Positions 1 through 10,054 of a stretch of DNA of 64,000 bases are shown one piece after another. Made by a program: the position numbers and the translations under genes. The first letter of the stretch is position 1, and each line of letters begins with the position of its first letter. The stretch spans positions 186,001 through 250,000 of the forward strand of contig NZ_CANMSS010000008.1 of assembly GCF_947500695.1 (NCBI RefSeq), written 5' to 3'. Under the pieces are notes generated by a model. That model saw only the letters and a list, made by a program, of their open reading frames with translations, made no database searches and had not been told where the DNA came from. This stretch comes from an uncultured Pseudoteredinibacter sp. (GTDB lineage: Bacteria; Pseudomonadota; Gammaproteobacteria; Pseudomonadales; Cellvibrionaceae).

Positions 1-1410
1 ATTACCTTTTGAGATACTGCCGTTGCCGGTATTTCCCGAAGATGTACCTGTCACAATAGGCTGCGCAAAGGCTAAACCATCGGCTTGGATGCCTGTAAGG
101 CTGATATTGGCCGCGCCATTATGAGTGGGCTTAATTAGAAACTGGTCACCAGCACTAAAGTTGCCGCTCTCTAATTTAATATTGAAACCATCCATCTCAA
201 TGGTCTGAGGAAACACACCATCGAGACCACCCGTCTTAACCACATTGCCGCTGCTATCCAATACTTCAAAAACGCTGGGGGCTCCACCCGATAAGCGCAT
301 CTGAAAATTACCGGATGAAAGTTTACTGGTATCCGTAATCTCGACACTTATTACGCGATCATTGGGAGATTGATTGCCACTGTGGTAAGCCACCCGCTCC
401 AAGGTGGACTCACGGTCATTAATGTCGCGAAATAGCTCAGCGCCATAGTGACCTTCCAAGTCTAAACCACCAGACTGTATACGGTTCATGGTATCGGCAA
501 TGGTGATTGCCATTTGACCTAGCTCACTGATCGCTGGATCTAGAAAATTTTGACGATACTCAAGCAAGCCACCCATTTTACCGCCAGTGACATCTTTGGT
601 AATGGTCTTTAAGGTGCCTCCATCTTGAATAGCGATATCGTAGCGAGAAGGATCTTCTTCACCTTGGATAGCCATCACTTCATAAGTGGTAGAACCCACC
701 ACCAAACTCTGCCCATTGCCAAAAAAGATATTGGCGTTACCATTACCTTCATTAACTACCGATACATTGACCAAACTGGATAGTTCTCGTAAGAGCTCAT
801 CACGTTGATCAAATAGACTATTGGGCGCTTGTATATTGCTGTTGCCCGTAGATTCAACAATCTGCTGGTTTAAGCTGCCGATCGCATTGGCCAAGATATT
901 GATTTGCTGTGTGGTGCTTTCCAGCTCATCATTAATACCGTCAGCGATATCATTCATGGTTTTATCAAGCGTATTAAAACGCTCTGCCAAGATACGGCTT
1001 TGCGCCAATACCGATTCACGTGCCGGCAAAGAAGCAGGATCATCGGACGCCGTTGCTACAGCGGCAGTAAAGCTATTTAAAACACCCGACATGCCGCTAG
1101 ATTCATTGGCGAGAAGATTATCTAGATGAGAAAGCTTGGTGGAATATTCTTCTAGCTGACTAAAAGCCGAACCACTGGTTCGCACTTGCTCGATAACGAA
1201 TTGATTAACAACCCTTTCAATATCAACCGCTTTAGCACCAGTACCAATAAAGCCTGCCGAAGTGGAAAAGCTATCTTGCGTGACAACATCGACACGCTGA
1301 CGGCTATAACCCGGTGTATTGGCATTGGTAATATTATTACCGGTGGTATTTAATTGGTTTTGACTTACTTGTAAGCCAGTGCGTCCAATATTTAAGAGGC
1401 TGTTTGTCAT
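1..1410 (-). CDS. flgK: Flagellar hook-associated protein 1 FlgK (3' part outside window)
   Basis: Hook-filament junction protein, exported by the flagellar type III system to cap the hook before filament assembly. The reading frame is open for 470 codons from the ATG at 1410 to the window edge, so the C-terminus is missing. The N-terminus, starting MTNSLLNIGRTGLQVSQNQL, followed by a TGNNITNANTPGYSRQRV stretch, is the typical FlgK heptad-rich rod/hook family signature. It lies 24 bp downstream of flgJ and is the last visible gene of the flgFGHIJK unit; flgL would be expected next, beyond position 1. Confidence 0.95.
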   Translation of the reverse strand, partial: MTNSLLNIGRTGLQVSQNQLNTTGNNITNANTPGYSRQRVDVVTQDSFSTSAGFIGTGAKAVDIERVVNQFVIEQVRTSGSAFSQLEEYSTKLSHLDNLLANESSGMSGVLNSFTAAVATASDDPASLPARESVLAQSRILAERFNTLDKTMNDIADGINDELESTTQQINILANAIGSLNQQIVESTGNSNIQAPNSLFDQRDELLRELSSLVNVSVVNEGNGNANIFFGNGQSLVVGSTTYEVMAIQGEEDPSRYDIAIQDGGTLKTITKDVTGGKMGGLLEYRQNFLDPAISELGQMAITIADTMNRIQSGGLDLEGHYGAELFRDINDRESTLERVAYHSGNQSPNDRVISVEITDTSKLSSGNFQMRLSGGAPSVFEVLDSSGNVVKTGGLDGVFPQTIEMDGFNIKLESGNFSAGDQFLIKPTHNGAANISLTGIQADGLAFAQPIVTGTSSGNTGNGSISKGN

Positions 1411-1434
1411 AATCGGTGCCCATCAAGACTGCTA

Positions 1435-2487
1435 TTAATCCAGCAGCTTGAATTCCTGACGTTGCAAAATTTGCTGGATCTTTTCAGCATATTTAGGATC
1501 GGTAGCATAGCCCGCATTTTGTAGCTGCTGAGCAAAAGCCCCAGCATCACTGCCCTGTGCCAACGCACCCTGATAACGTTCGTTATTTTTCAGCAAGCGA
1601 GCATAATCGCTGAAGCTTTCTTGAATACTCTCGTATTTACGAAACTCGGCCTGCTCAGTTACCGGCTTACCATCGCGATACTCCAAGGTACCCACTTGCA
1701 CACTGGGTTCACCTTTTCGGGCTTTAATGTTGAATAGATTGAAACTACTTTTGCCTTCGGAATCTTGAATAATATGCTGCCCCCAACCGGTCTCAAGGGC
1801 CGCCTGAGCAATGATGCCCTTGGCTTCGACTCCAAGATAATTAGCAATGCGTTTCGCGGCCGGTGCCAGTTGCTCGATAAAATCTTGAATGCTGCTGGCG
1901 ATCGATTGAGTCGACACACCATTTTGTAACTCACGCGCTTTATTGGCACCGGCTTCAAAAAAGGCACGGCGAGCATCAGCCGCTTCGGCCATCTTCACTC
2001 GCATCGTATCAAGATCAATACCCTCAAACGCTGAACTACTGGTGATTGCCTGCCAGTTAATCTTACCTTCGGCAGCTGAGTTGCGATTGAGCATGGTATT
2101 GGCAACTTCTGCCTTCGAATTTTCGCCTGCGGCTTCTGCTTTAGCGAAGTTGTACTGGCGATTCATCTGATTGAAAAAGGCATCGGCCAAACCTAGGCCT
2201 CGACCACTGCTCAAGGTCAAGCTCATTTGATCATCGAGCATACCTTGATACATTGAGGTTTCATTGCTGTTTAGAAAGTTGTCTTTACCAAATACTTCAT
2301 TGGTTTGGCGCATGGTTTTTAACATGGTTTGAATAAACATGGCCTCAAACTGCTGGGCTACCTTACGCAAAGATTCTGGATCTTTATCCCGCCCTGCCTG
2401 CTTAATACTATTTAAGGAGTTAAGATCATTATAATTAACCCCAGCGTTGACCAAACTTGGGCGCGACAAGGTATCTAGATTATTCAT
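1435..2487 (-). CDS. flgJ: Flagellar rod cap / peptidoglycan hydrolase FlgJ
   Basis: Bifunctional periplasmic protein: rod-assembly cap plus muramidase/glucosaminidase that opens the peptidoglycan for the rod. The 350-residue length fits the two-domain beta/gammaproteobacterial form. The N-terminal rod-binding domain is about residues 35-105 (KVAQQFEAMFIQTMLKTMRQ). The C-terminal glucosaminidase domain is about 200-345 and contains AKGIIAQAALETGWGQ with the expected catalytic Glu. The ATG shares its first base with the TAA stop of flgI, so translation is probably coupled. Confidence 0.96.
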   Translation of the reverse strand: MNNLDTLSRPSLVNAGVNYNDLNSLNSIKQAGRDKDPESLRKVAQQFEAMFIQTMLKTMRQTNEVFGKDNFLNSNETSMYQGMLDDQMSLTLSSGRGLGLADAFFNQMNRQYNFAKAEAAGENSKAEVANTMLNRNSAAEGKINWQAITSSSAFEGIDLDTMRVKMAEAADARRAFFEAGANKARELQNGVSTQSIASSIQDFIEQLAPAAKRIANYLGVEAKGIIAQAALETGWGQHIIQDSEGKSSFNLFNIKARKGEPSVQVGTLEYRDGKPVTEQAEFRKYESIQESFSDYARLLKNNERYQGALAQGSDAGAFAQQLQNAGYATDPKYAEKIQQILQRQEFKLLD

Positions 2488-3593
2488 TAGATCACCACCA
2501 ATTCTGCTTTTAGGGCACCGGATTGTTTCAAGGCTTCTAAAATTGCCATTAAATCACCAGGGGCTGCGCCGACTTTATTAACTGCACGAACGATATCCTC
2601 CAAAGAAGGACCAGGAGCAAACTTAAACATTGGGTTATCTTCTTGCTCAATAGCTACCTGACTATCAGGAACTACAGCTGTAGTACCCGCCGCCAAGCCA
2701 TTGGGCTGACTAACTTCGACACTTTCTGAAACAGTGACCGTTAAGTTGCCGTGAGTTACCGCAACTGGATCTACTTTTACGTGTTTGCCCACCACGATGG
2801 TGCCAGTGCGTGAATTAATAATCACCTTGGCCGCCTCTTCACCTGGGGTGACTTCGAGATTTTCCAACATCGATAAATAGCTAACACGTTGAGATGGGTT
2901 TATCGGAGCATCCACCTCTACCGAGGTGGAATCCATTGGGCGCGCCACACCTGGGCCCAATGTGGTGTTAATAACATCGGCTACACGTTTAGCAGTAGTA
3001 AAGTCCGAGCGTTTTAAATGGAACACCAAAGGCTGACCATTATTGAAGTTGCTTGGCACTTCCCTTTCAACAATGGCGCCGCCTGGGATACGACCAGCAA
3101 CTGGAACATTAACGGTAATGCGAGATCCATCGGCACCCTCTGCGCCGAAACCACCGACAACTAGGTTGCCCTGTGCCAAAGCGTAAATATTGCCGTCAAC
3201 ACCTTTTAGAGGGGCCATTAACAAGCTGCCGCCACGAAGGCTGTTAGCATTTCCTAGAGAAGAAACGGTGACATCAATGGTTTGCCCCGCTTTAGAAAAT
3301 GGAGGTAGCTCAGCGTGAATGGCGACGGCCGCAACATTCTTCAAGGTCACACGCTCACCTTCCGGTACAGTGACACCAAACTGTTTCATCATGCTGAGGA
3401 ATGACTGCGTAGTAAAAGGCGTTTGGTTGGTTTGATCACCCGTTCCATCAAGGCCAACCACCAAACCATAACCAACTAGCTGATTGCTACGCACGCCCGC
3501 TACCGAGGCCAGATCTTTAATACGATCTGCAAAGCTCAAGCTTGAGCTAAGTAATAAAATTAATGCTAGGCCAATATGCTTCATAAACATCAT
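2487..3593 (-). CDS. flgI: Flagellar P-ring protein FlgI
   Basis: Periplasmic P-ring subunit forming the bushing around the rod in the peptidoglycan layer. The sequence [20 protein letters not shown] right after a signal peptide, and the [12 protein letters not shown] motif, are characteristic. The chosen ATG at 3593 has an AAGG 8 bases upstream; a GTG at 3599 and an ATG at 3584 are alternatives that would change only the start of the Sec signal peptide ([19 protein letters not shown]). The length of about 368 residues is normal. It follows flgH after about 10 bases and is fused by stop/start overlap to flgJ. Confidence 0.96.
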   Translation of the reverse strand: MMFMKHIGLALILLLSSSLSFADRIKDLASVAGVRSNQLVGYGLVVGLDGTGDQTNQTPFTTQSFLSMMKQFGVTVPEGERVTLKNVAAVAIHAELPPFSKAGQTIDVTVSSLGNANSLRGGSLLMAPLKGVDGNIYALAQGNLVVGGFGAEGADGSRITVNVPVAGRIPGGAIVEREVPSNFNNGQPLVFHLKRSDFTTAKRVADVINTTLGPGVARPMDSTSVEVDAPINPSQRVSYLSMLENLEVTPGEEAAKVIINSRTGTIVVGKHVKVDPVAVTHGNLTVTVSESVEVSQPNGLAAGTTAVVPDSQVAIEQEDNPMFKFAPGPSLEDIVRAVNKVGAAPGDLMAILEALKQSGALKAELVVI

Positions 3594-3604
3594 TTCCACT
3601 GCCT

Positions 3605-4330
3605 TTAAAAGGGCCAGTATTCGCTGTTAAAGAATCGAGACAACCAGCCCATTCTGGAAGAATTCGCAACCGCACCTTCGCCACTATAAGTAATGCGTGC
3701 ATTTGCCAGCTTGGTAGAAGCAACGGTGTTGTTCGGCGCGATATCATCAGGGCGTAAAATACCGCTGATACGAATATATTCATCGCCTTGATTAAGAGTC
3801 ATCCACTTTTCGCCGCGCACCAATAAATTGCCATTACTTTGTACGCCCGAAACCGTTACGGTGATGCTGCCATCTAGGCTATTGTTTTGCTCCGCATCAC
3901 CATTACCACTAAAGTTACGCTTACCAATCAGATCGGTTAATAAACTGAGATTTGCTGCCGAGACATTACTACCCAAGATGGTGCCCACACCACCCTGCGC
4001 CTCTTGGATATCGATAGTGTTTTCCTTTTTGGTCACCAAGCTGGATGATTTAGTAGAGGTTGTACGCTCAGAAAGGATAATTTCAATAATGTCGCCAACA
4101 CGATGGGCTTTCCGATCGCTATACAGCGCCAAGCCGACACCTTCACGATACAAAGAGCCAGAAGTAGGTGTTGGTAGAGGCGCTGGCACATCATGAGCAG
4201 GCGCGAAGGCAGCCGCACCCGGTTGCGCAGGCGGCTGAATGACACAGGCTGCCAATGAGCCGCACAATAAGGCCGCAGCGCTGAAGCGGAGAACTTTATT
4301 TATATTGAGCAATTTCATTGGCTTAACCAT
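3605..4330 (-). CDS. flgH: Flagellar L-ring lipoprotein FlgH
   Basis: Outer-membrane L-ring subunit. A lipoprotein signal is visible: a hydrophobic stretch ending LCGSLAAC, giving a lipobox Cys near residue 29. The body has the family stretches [22 protein letters not shown] and, near the end, [22 protein letters not shown]. At 241 residues it is of usual size. The ATG at 4330 lacks an obvious ribosome site; the ATG at 4318 is a reasonable alternative start. It lies 9 bases after flgG. Confidence 0.95.
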   Translation of the reverse strand: MVKPMKLLNINKVLRFSAAALLCGSLAACVIQPPAQPGAAAFAPAHDVPAPLPTPTSGSLYREGVGLALYSDRKAHRVGDIIEIILSERTTSTKSSSLVTKKENTIDIQEAQGGVGTILGSNVSAANLSLLTDLIGKRNFSGNGDAEQNNSLDGSITVTVSGVQSNGNLLVRGEKWMTLNQGDEYIRISGILRPDDIAPNNTVASTKLANARITYSGEGAVANSSRMGWLSRFFNSEYWPF

Positions 4331-4338
4331 TATTCAAA

Positions 4339-5124
4339 TTAAATATTTTGAGAAACAAACTGCAGCATTTGATCAGCGGTAGATACCACCTTTGAGTTCA
4401 TTTCATAGACACGTTGTGTAGTAATCATATTGACCATTTCCTCAACAATATCGACATTGGAATTTTCCAATGCACCTTGTTGCAAAGAGCCCATACCATT
4501 TTGACCAGGAATTGAATTAATCGGATCACCACTGGCGGCTGTTTGGTAATACATATTGCTACCAATCGCCTGTAAGCCCGCCGGGTTAACAAAATCTACA
4601 AGCTGAATATTACCCAGCTGCTGACCGGTAACCTGGCCATCGGTATAAGCGGTAACCACACCATCGGTACCAATCGTTACTCGGTTAGTGCCTTCTGGAA
4701 TGGTAATCGCAGGCTCTAGTAGTAAGCCGTTTACATCAGTGATTTGACCATCACGGTTGAGGCTAAACTGGCCGTTACGGGTATAGGCAATATCTCCGCT
4801 TGGCTGAACAATCTGAAAGAAGCCGCGACCATTGATGGCAACATCTAAGGTTTGATCTGTTACTTGCATACTACCCACAGTAAACTCTTTGCTGGTACCC
4901 GCAACGCGCACACCGGCACCTAATTGCAAACCGGATGGTAGCTGGGTATCTACCGTAGACTGACCACCTGGCTGGCGCTGGATCTGGTACATCAGATCTT
5001 CGAACACCGCGCGATCACGCTTGAAGCCGACGGTTGATGCATTTGATAAGTTATTCGAAATAGTGGTTAGCTGCTTATCTTGTGCAGCCAAACCGGTTTT
5101 ACTGACATAAAGTGCTGCGTGCAT
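4339..5124 (-). CDS. flgG: Flagellar distal rod protein FlgG
   Basis: Distal rod subunit. At 261 residues it matches the family length. It starts MHAALYVSKTGLAAQDKQL, followed by the N-terminal rod motif TTISNNLSNASTVGFKRDRA, and ends with the matching C-terminal helix SNVDIVEEMVNMITTQRVYE. The N- and C-terminal helices pair in the rod as in all axial proteins. It lies between flgF and flgH in the operon driven from the sigma54-type site near 6047. Confidence 0.96.
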   Translation of the reverse strand: MHAALYVSKTGLAAQDKQLTTISNNLSNASTVGFKRDRAVFEDLMYQIQRQPGGQSTVDTQLPSGLQLGAGVRVAGTSKEFTVGSMQVTDQTLDVAINGRGFFQIVQPSGDIAYTRNGQFSLNRDGQITDVNGLLLEPAITIPEGTNRVTIGTDGVVTAYTDGQVTGQQLGNIQLVDFVNPAGLQAIGSNMYYQTAASGDPINSIPGQNGMGSLQQGALENSNVDIVEEMVNMITTQRVYEMNSKVVSTADQMLQFVSQNI

Positions 5125-5179
5125 ATCGTTACCTATTTCCTATTGCCTATTAGCTAAAGGCAATGCCGTACAAATTTAC

Positions 5180-5935
5180 TTATGAGCTCTGCAATAAACG
5201 TGCAGAAGCTTCCGAGTTCTCTTTTACCGTCTTCATCATTTTCACCTGCACTTCATACTGTCTAGCGAGGCTCAATAGATCGGTAAACTCTTCTACAGGG
5301 TTTACATTGCTCGCCTCGATGTAACCTGATTGCAAACGTAGATTTACGTCCGCATCTCGTGTCGCTCCCTCAAGGCCGCCATCACGTAGGCGAACTAAAC
5401 CGTCTTCAAACTTTTCCAGCTCTTGATGATCTATGCTGACCATCTTAATGCGATCGATTTGAACTGGCTGATCAACGCCCTGTCCTAACAAGACAGCTGA
5501 AATAGTGCCATCAGAAGCGATCTCAATTTTTTCTGCCGGTGGAATCGCAATAAAACCACCATCACCCAATACAGGATGGCCTGAGCTGTTGCGCAAAATG
5601 CCGTTAATATCAATACTAAGCGCTCCATCGCGACTGTAGGCCTCGGTGCCGTCCGGCGCAGTGATGGCAAAGAAACCTTCGCCATTCATCGCGATATCTA
5701 ATTCGCGGCCGGTATAGTCAATGGGGCCTGGACGAAAATCGGTGCCTGGGTTTTCGGTGAGCGAAAACACACGACTGGGGTGACCTTCGCCGTAATAAAC
5801 AGCCATGCTGCGAGCTTGGGTAAAGTCAGCGCGAAAACCTTGGGTATTGGCATTAGCCAAGTTATTGGCGTGATTACTCTGTGCCAACATATTATTCTTG
5901 GCGCCGGTCATGGCCGTAAAAAGGGCTCTATCCAT
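5180..5935 (-). CDS. flgF: Flagellar proximal rod protein FlgF
   Basis: Rod subunit of 251 residues, homologous to FlgG. It has the shared N-terminal motif ANNLANANTQGFRADFTQAR and the C-terminal ASNVNPVEEFTDLLSLARQY. It begins MDRALFTAMTGAKNNML, typical of FlgF. It is the first gene of its transcription unit: a sigma54-type promoter lies about 105 bases upstream, and the terminator of flgE separates it from the flgBCDE unit. Confidence 0.95.
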   Translation of the reverse strand: MDRALFTAMTGAKNNMLAQSNHANNLANANTQGFRADFTQARSMAVYYGEGHPSRVFSLTENPGTDFRPGPIDYTGRELDIAMNGEGFFAITAPDGTEAYSRDGALSIDINGILRNSSGHPVLGDGGFIAIPPAEKIEIASDGTISAVLLGQGVDQPVQIDRIKMVSIDHQELEKFEDGLVRLRDGGLEGATRDADVNLRLQSGYIEASNVNPVEEFTDLLSLARQYEVQVKMMKTVKENSEASARLLQSS

Positions 5936-6039
5936 TGCTATATCTCTGCTCTAGGGCATTTCTCGAAATCTTTGGCCGGCAAATAAAAGCGTCACACAAT
6001 CGACACTATCGCCGCATTTTTTCATTCAAGAAGTTAATT

Positions 6040-6054
6040 GCAATATGGATGCCA
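6040..6054 (-). promoter_or_regulatory. Predicted sigma54 promoter of flgFGHIJK
   Basis: Read on the minus strand, TGGCATCCATATTGC matches the RpoN pattern TGGC-N7-TTGC with exact GG/GC spacing. The transcription start would fall near 6028, giving a leader of about 93 bases before flgF. The position between the flgE terminator and flgF supports a separate operon, as in Pseudomonas where RpoN with FleQ/FleR controls hook-basal-body genes. Confidence 0.75.
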
Positions 6055-6159
6055 GAATTAATCACGCTGGGGAAAGCGCAAAAAACTCTATAAAATTCAA
6101 ATAGATAAGAAGCTGATTTGCGAATAAGCCCAAATTAGGTCGCTGAGGAGAATGAAGCT

Positions 6160-6209
6160 CAAGAAAAAAGAAAACACAGCGGCAAAGCCCCTAGGCAAAG
6201 CTTTGCCGC
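6160..6209 (-). terminator. Rho-independent terminator after flgE
   Basis: Immediately after the flgE stop, GCGGCAAAGC (6179-6188) pairs perfectly with GCTTTGCCGC (6200-6209). On the minus strand the hairpin is followed by a T-rich run (TGTGTTTTCTTTTTT). It closes the flgBCDE transcription unit before the flgF promoter. Confidence 0.8.
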
Positions 6210-6217
6210 CGCTACCT

Positions 6218-8668
6218 TTAACGTAGATTGATAATGGTCTGGGTTGTTTGGTTAGCCGTTTCAATGGTTTTAGCATTTGCCTGATAATTACGCTGAGCAA
6301 TAATCAAATCCACCAACTCGGTCGACAAGTCCACATTTGAATCTTCTAGCGCTGAGGCTTTAATCGAGCCGAGCCCACCACTTTTCGGGGAGGCGATACT
6401 AGGCACGCCAGAATCAAAACTCTCTGCCCACATGGTATTGCCCTGTGGCTGCAAGCCTTGGTTATTAGTAAAGTTAGCCATTGCAACCTGCCCTAAGGCC
6501 TCTGATTCTTGGTTGCTGAACTGGGCAAAGATAATACCCTCATCACTGATCGTTACACCGGTTAAACGACCTGTGGCAAAACCATCCTGGTCAACAGATT
6601 TCACGGTGAATTTGTCACCAAACTGGCTGGACTCACCCATATCAATAGTGAAGTTAGAGGTGGTCGAAGGCTTTGGCACTGGCGCTACCCCGCCCTCTAA
6701 TACCGGCAAAGGCTTCAACGTGCCGAGCTCCTGACCCTGCGCGTCCAAGGGAGTCCAGTTGGAAATCAAAACGTCATCTGACAAGGCTGAGTTAAAATCA
6801 CCATTCTCTTTAAAATGCAGATCAAATTCCGCACGGGTCGCCAGTTGATTATCTGGTGCCGCTAGAGAAGTATCTGGGTCACCAACGTCTTTACCGTCGA
6901 TAGTGACGACCATTTTCCAATGGTTTGGCGAGCTGCCCGCCACTGCTGGGTCGTAGTCCTGCTTAATAAAGTACTGGTTCATGGTGTGGGCATTGCCCAA
7001 GCTGTCAAAAACTTTAACCGCTGTTGTATGGTTATAGCTATCCGGGTCATTAGGATCGAAGGGGTTAAGTACTACCTCTTCAAAACTATTGGCGTTGAAT
7101 GGCTGAAACAAGCCCAATGCTGGCGGATTTAAATTATCGACGGAATAACCATCTTCCAATTGGATGTCGATATTACCGCCTACAACAATTGAATTGCCCG
7201 CCGCATTGGTTGCTGTTGCGATGGCCAGACCACCAGCAGAATCAATTTCTAAAATTTGCTCTGGCGCATCTTCGTTACCAATGACCTGAATTGATGTCTC
7301 ATCGTCACCCGCTGTTAAGGCGAATTTTAAATCGTGTCCGATGCTGGATTTAATCACTAGGTCGCCAGCATCCATCTCAGCTGAAATACCGGAAAGTGTG
7401 GTATCGCTAAGATTATTAATCTGGGTCGCTAAACCCTCAAGGTCATCAGCATTTAGCGCAACGCCATTTAGCTCCAGCACCATATTGCCATTGGGGTTAT
7501 TAAAGTTTGTTGCCGTAATTTTAGCCTCTGTTGACGCCTTTGCCGTTACTCCGGCCAAAGCATTCAATTCTGCTGAGGTCGCCGCGGCGGTCGCGCCCTG
7601 GGTACTTTGATACGTGATTGTGCTGCCATCCGGGCCAGTTACATCAATGGACTGTGCTGGGTAGCCATTGTTTACTGCCGGCGTACCGGAGTTATCCGTT
7701 AGCGGCAAGGTTAAACCAAGCTGGCCAACATTGCCGTTACCATTATCAATAGTAACCTGCGAGGGGTCACCGTCTCGTAGCGCTCTAAACTCGATATGGA
7801 AGTTACCGCCCCCGTCATTAACAGCTACCGCTTGTACATCAATAGCGGTTTGCGGCAAATCGGGAGAAGAGATCTGAGCATTAATGACATTCACCAAGGT
7901 GCGAACATCATTGTAATTGTTAACGTTGTTAGGCAAACCTGTCGCGGAGTTTAGATTGATACTCACAGTACCGTTATTACCGGAATCGGCATTCGCTAAA
8001 GTGATATCGAAAGTTACATTATCAGTAGAGAAATCAAAACCAGCGCCAGGAAAAGCAGTGCTCGCGCCATCAGCCTGGGTTCGAGTCGGGTTACTAATGC
8101 CTACCTGGGTAACTGCTACCGAGTTACCATCAGTAGAGAATTTTTTACCAATTCGCTCTAGTACTGGCTCATTTGCATCAAGGTTAACAGAGGAATCTAC
8201 AGAGCTGGTTTGCTGTGGTTGTTGCAAACTCGCATCGATCTGTAAATCACCCAAAATACCGTTGGGCTTGCCGGTTTCATCAACGTCAAAACCCTGCAAT
8301 TTTGCACCGGTATTACTGATAATATAACCTTCATTATCCAGTCCGAAGGTGCCAGCGCGAGTATATAGCTGCTCACCGCCTTGATTGATCACAAAGAAGC
8401 CGTCACCACTGATCGCCATATCCAACACGTTAGAAGTTTCGTTAATACTGCCCTGGTTAAATTGCTGAGCGGCTGCCTGCAAACCCACACCAGAACCAGG
8501 ACGATTCAGAGCCGAACCGAAAAGCTGATTGGAGTAAACATCCCCGAATTCTGCACGGGAGTTCTTAAAGCCAACGGTACTGGCATTGGCAATATTATTA
8601 CCAGTGATAGACAAATCAGAGTTTGCCGCACGAATACCACTTAAACCTATATTGAAAGACGATGACAT
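6218..8668 (-). CDS. flgE: Flagellar hook protein FlgE, unusually long
   Basis: Hook subunit. The N-terminus (MSSSFNIGLSGIRAANSDLS, then ITGNNIANASTVGFKNSRAE) and the C-terminus (LEDSNVDLSTELVDLIIAQR) are canonical, and the FlgE-specific DMAISGDGFFVI stretch is near residue 85. At 816 residues it is about twice the enteric FlgE (about 400). The extra length sits in the centre (roughly residues 180-500), which is Ala/Asn/Asp/Gly/Thr-rich and low in Lys, consistent with enlarged surface-exposed D2/D3 domains. A strong ribosome site (CAGGAG) precedes the ATG. flgD lies 164 bp upstream. Confidence 0.95.
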   Translation of the reverse strand: MSSSFNIGLSGIRAANSDLSITGNNIANASTVGFKNSRAEFGDVYSNQLFGSALNRPGSGVGLQAAAQQFNQGSINETSNVLDMAISGDGFFVINQGGEQLYTRAGTFGLDNEGYIISNTGAKLQGFDVDETGKPNGILGDLQIDASLQQPQQTSSVDSSVNLDANEPVLERIGKKFSTDGNSVAVTQVGISNPTRTQADGASTAFPGAGFDFSTDNVTFDITLANADSGNNGTVSINLNSATGLPNNVNNYNDVRTLVNVINAQISSPDLPQTAIDVQAVAVNDGGGNFHIEFRALRDGDPSQVTIDNGNGNVGQLGLTLPLTDNSGTPAVNNGYPAQSIDVTGPDGSTITYQSTQGATAAATSAELNALAGVTAKASTEAKITATNFNNPNGNMVLELNGVALNADDLEGLATQINNLSDTTLSGISAEMDAGDLVIKSSIGHDLKFALTAGDDETSIQVIGNEDAPEQILEIDSAGGLAIATATNAAGNSIVVGGNIDIQLEDGYSVDNLNPPALGLFQPFNANSFEEVVLNPFDPNDPDSYNHTTAVKVFDSLGNAHTMNQYFIKQDYDPAVAGSSPNHWKMVVTIDGKDVGDPDTSLAAPDNQLATRAEFDLHFKENGDFNSALSDDVLISNWTPLDAQGQELGTLKPLPVLEGGVAPVPKPSTTSNFTIDMGESSQFGDKFTVKSVDQDGFATGRLTGVTISDEGIIFAQFSNQESEALGQVAMANFTNNQGLQPQGNTMWAESFDSGVPSIASPKSGGLGSIKASALEDSNVDLSTELVDLIIAQRNYQANAKTIETANQTTQTIINLR

Positions 8669-8832
8669 AATCTACTCCTGATTTTAAGTAGAGATTTCAC
8701 TCTACTCGCCGCGGGACATTTTTTGCCGCTGCGGCAAATTTTCACTAAAAATTTCTATATCTACTGCGATACACGATTACTGCTTTAGGTGCTTAATACA
8801 TTCACTTAATACAATTCAATAATCGTGCCCAA

Positions 8833-9570
8833 TTAATAATTAAATTGCTCTACTTGATCGAAACCAACGGAACCCATTCCTTTCAGATTTAAAGTCAGCT
8901 GACTATTTGCACCCATAGTGACACTGCTAACTTGTGCACTTAAAGAGGTATCAAATTGCTCACTATTGCCACCGCTGCTGCCGGCAACTCTAAAGCTGTA
9001 CTCACCTGGATTTACAGTTTCGTTTTCCGACTGCCAATCCAATAACTGACCATTAAGTTCCAACTGTTTGCCATCCCAACGGAAATTGTGTTCGCCCGCT
9101 GGCAAGCTACCCAATGGAATTTGATCAACCGTTGCGCCTGCTTCATTACTAACAGTAAGAAAAACATCACTCGCCGCGTTTTGCATTTTGACCACACCCG
9201 ATACAACACCATTAGGCGGCAACTGAGTTTCACTGGCCGGTACCGTGACATAACGGCCCACCAATGAAGACGCTTGCAAGGCTTGATTCGATTGAAAGTT
9301 AGATTGAAAAGTATCAAAGCTGGTATTTAAGTTATCCAAAGATTCAACACTACTAAACTGAGCTAGCTGGGCCACAAACTCGCCATTTTCAGTAGGGTTT
9401 AGTGGGCTTTGGTTTTTCAACTGGGCAACCATCAACTCTAAGAAGGCATCTTTGCCCAACTCATTATCAGCCTCTTTTGTGCCGCCAGACTGAGTCGCCT
9501 GAGTCCCATTACCCTGAATCAAGCCGCTGAGATAAGGATTGTCTTGAATACTGCTATTCACCGTACTCAT
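8833..9570 (-). CDS. flgD: Flagellar hook assembly scaffold FlgD
   Basis: Hook-cap protein that directs polymerisation of FlgE and is discarded afterwards. At 245 residues it shows the conserved N-terminal block [36 protein letters not shown] (about 38-75), then the FlgD FlgE-docking Ig-like/tudor domains with [11 protein letters not shown] near residue 160. A GGAAAT ribosome site precedes the ATG. It is placed between flgC and flgE as in most gammaproteobacteria. Confidence 0.95.
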   Translation of the reverse strand: [245 protein letters not shown]

Positions 9571-9602
9571 GTTAATTTCCTGCTATAAAACTTAGAGTTA
9601 AT

Positions 9603-10043
9603 TTACTGACCGAGGGTTAGAACGCGTTGAACCATTTGCTTAGCTGAATTCATCACTTCGACATTGACCTGAAACGAACGCGAAGCTGAAATCATATTAC
9701 TCATCTCCTCAACGACATTAACGTTGGGGTAATACACATAACCTTCCTCATCAGATTCAGGATGATGAGGCTCATAACGGCGCTGTAACGGGGCATCACT
9801 TTCCACAACACCTAGCACCTGTACACCCGCCGCTGCCGGTAAACCATCGTCTAAGGTGTCAAAATCTACGTTCATGGCATCGCGATGAGCCGCAGCAAAT
9901 ACTGGATGACGACCGCGATAAACCTCATCAATACTCGAGCTTGCTGACTGCGCATTGGCAAGGTTACTGGCGGTAGTGTTTAAGCGAACGCTTTGGGCGT
10001 TCATGCCAGAACCAGAAATATTAAATACATTATTCAGAGACAT
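9603..10043 (-). CDS. flgC: Flagellar proximal rod protein FlgC
   Basis: Rod subunit of 146 residues, a normal length. N-terminal MSLNNVFNISGSGMNAQSVR is followed by the rod motif NTTASNLANAQSAS; the C-terminal NVNVVEEMSNMISASRSFQV motif pairs with it. A strong AAGGGGAAG ribosome site lies before the ATG. It follows flgB by 11 bases, so the two are co-translated. Confidence 0.95.
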   Translation of the reverse strand: MSLNNVFNISGSGMNAQSVRLNTTASNLANAQSASSSIDEVYRGRHPVFAAAHRDAMNVDFDTLDDGLPAAAGVQVLGVVESDAPLQRRYEPHHPESDEEGYVYYPNVNVVEEMSNMISASRSFQVNVEVMNSAKQMVQRVLTLGQ

Positions 10044-10054
10044 GATACTTCCCC

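Noticed and set aside
8685..8705. Inverted repeat AGTAGAG/CTCTACT and a TTTGCCG/CGGCAAA hairpin before flgE
   Set aside because: Neither is followed by a T run on the minus strand, and no promoter motif accompanies them; not strong enough to list as a regulatory site.
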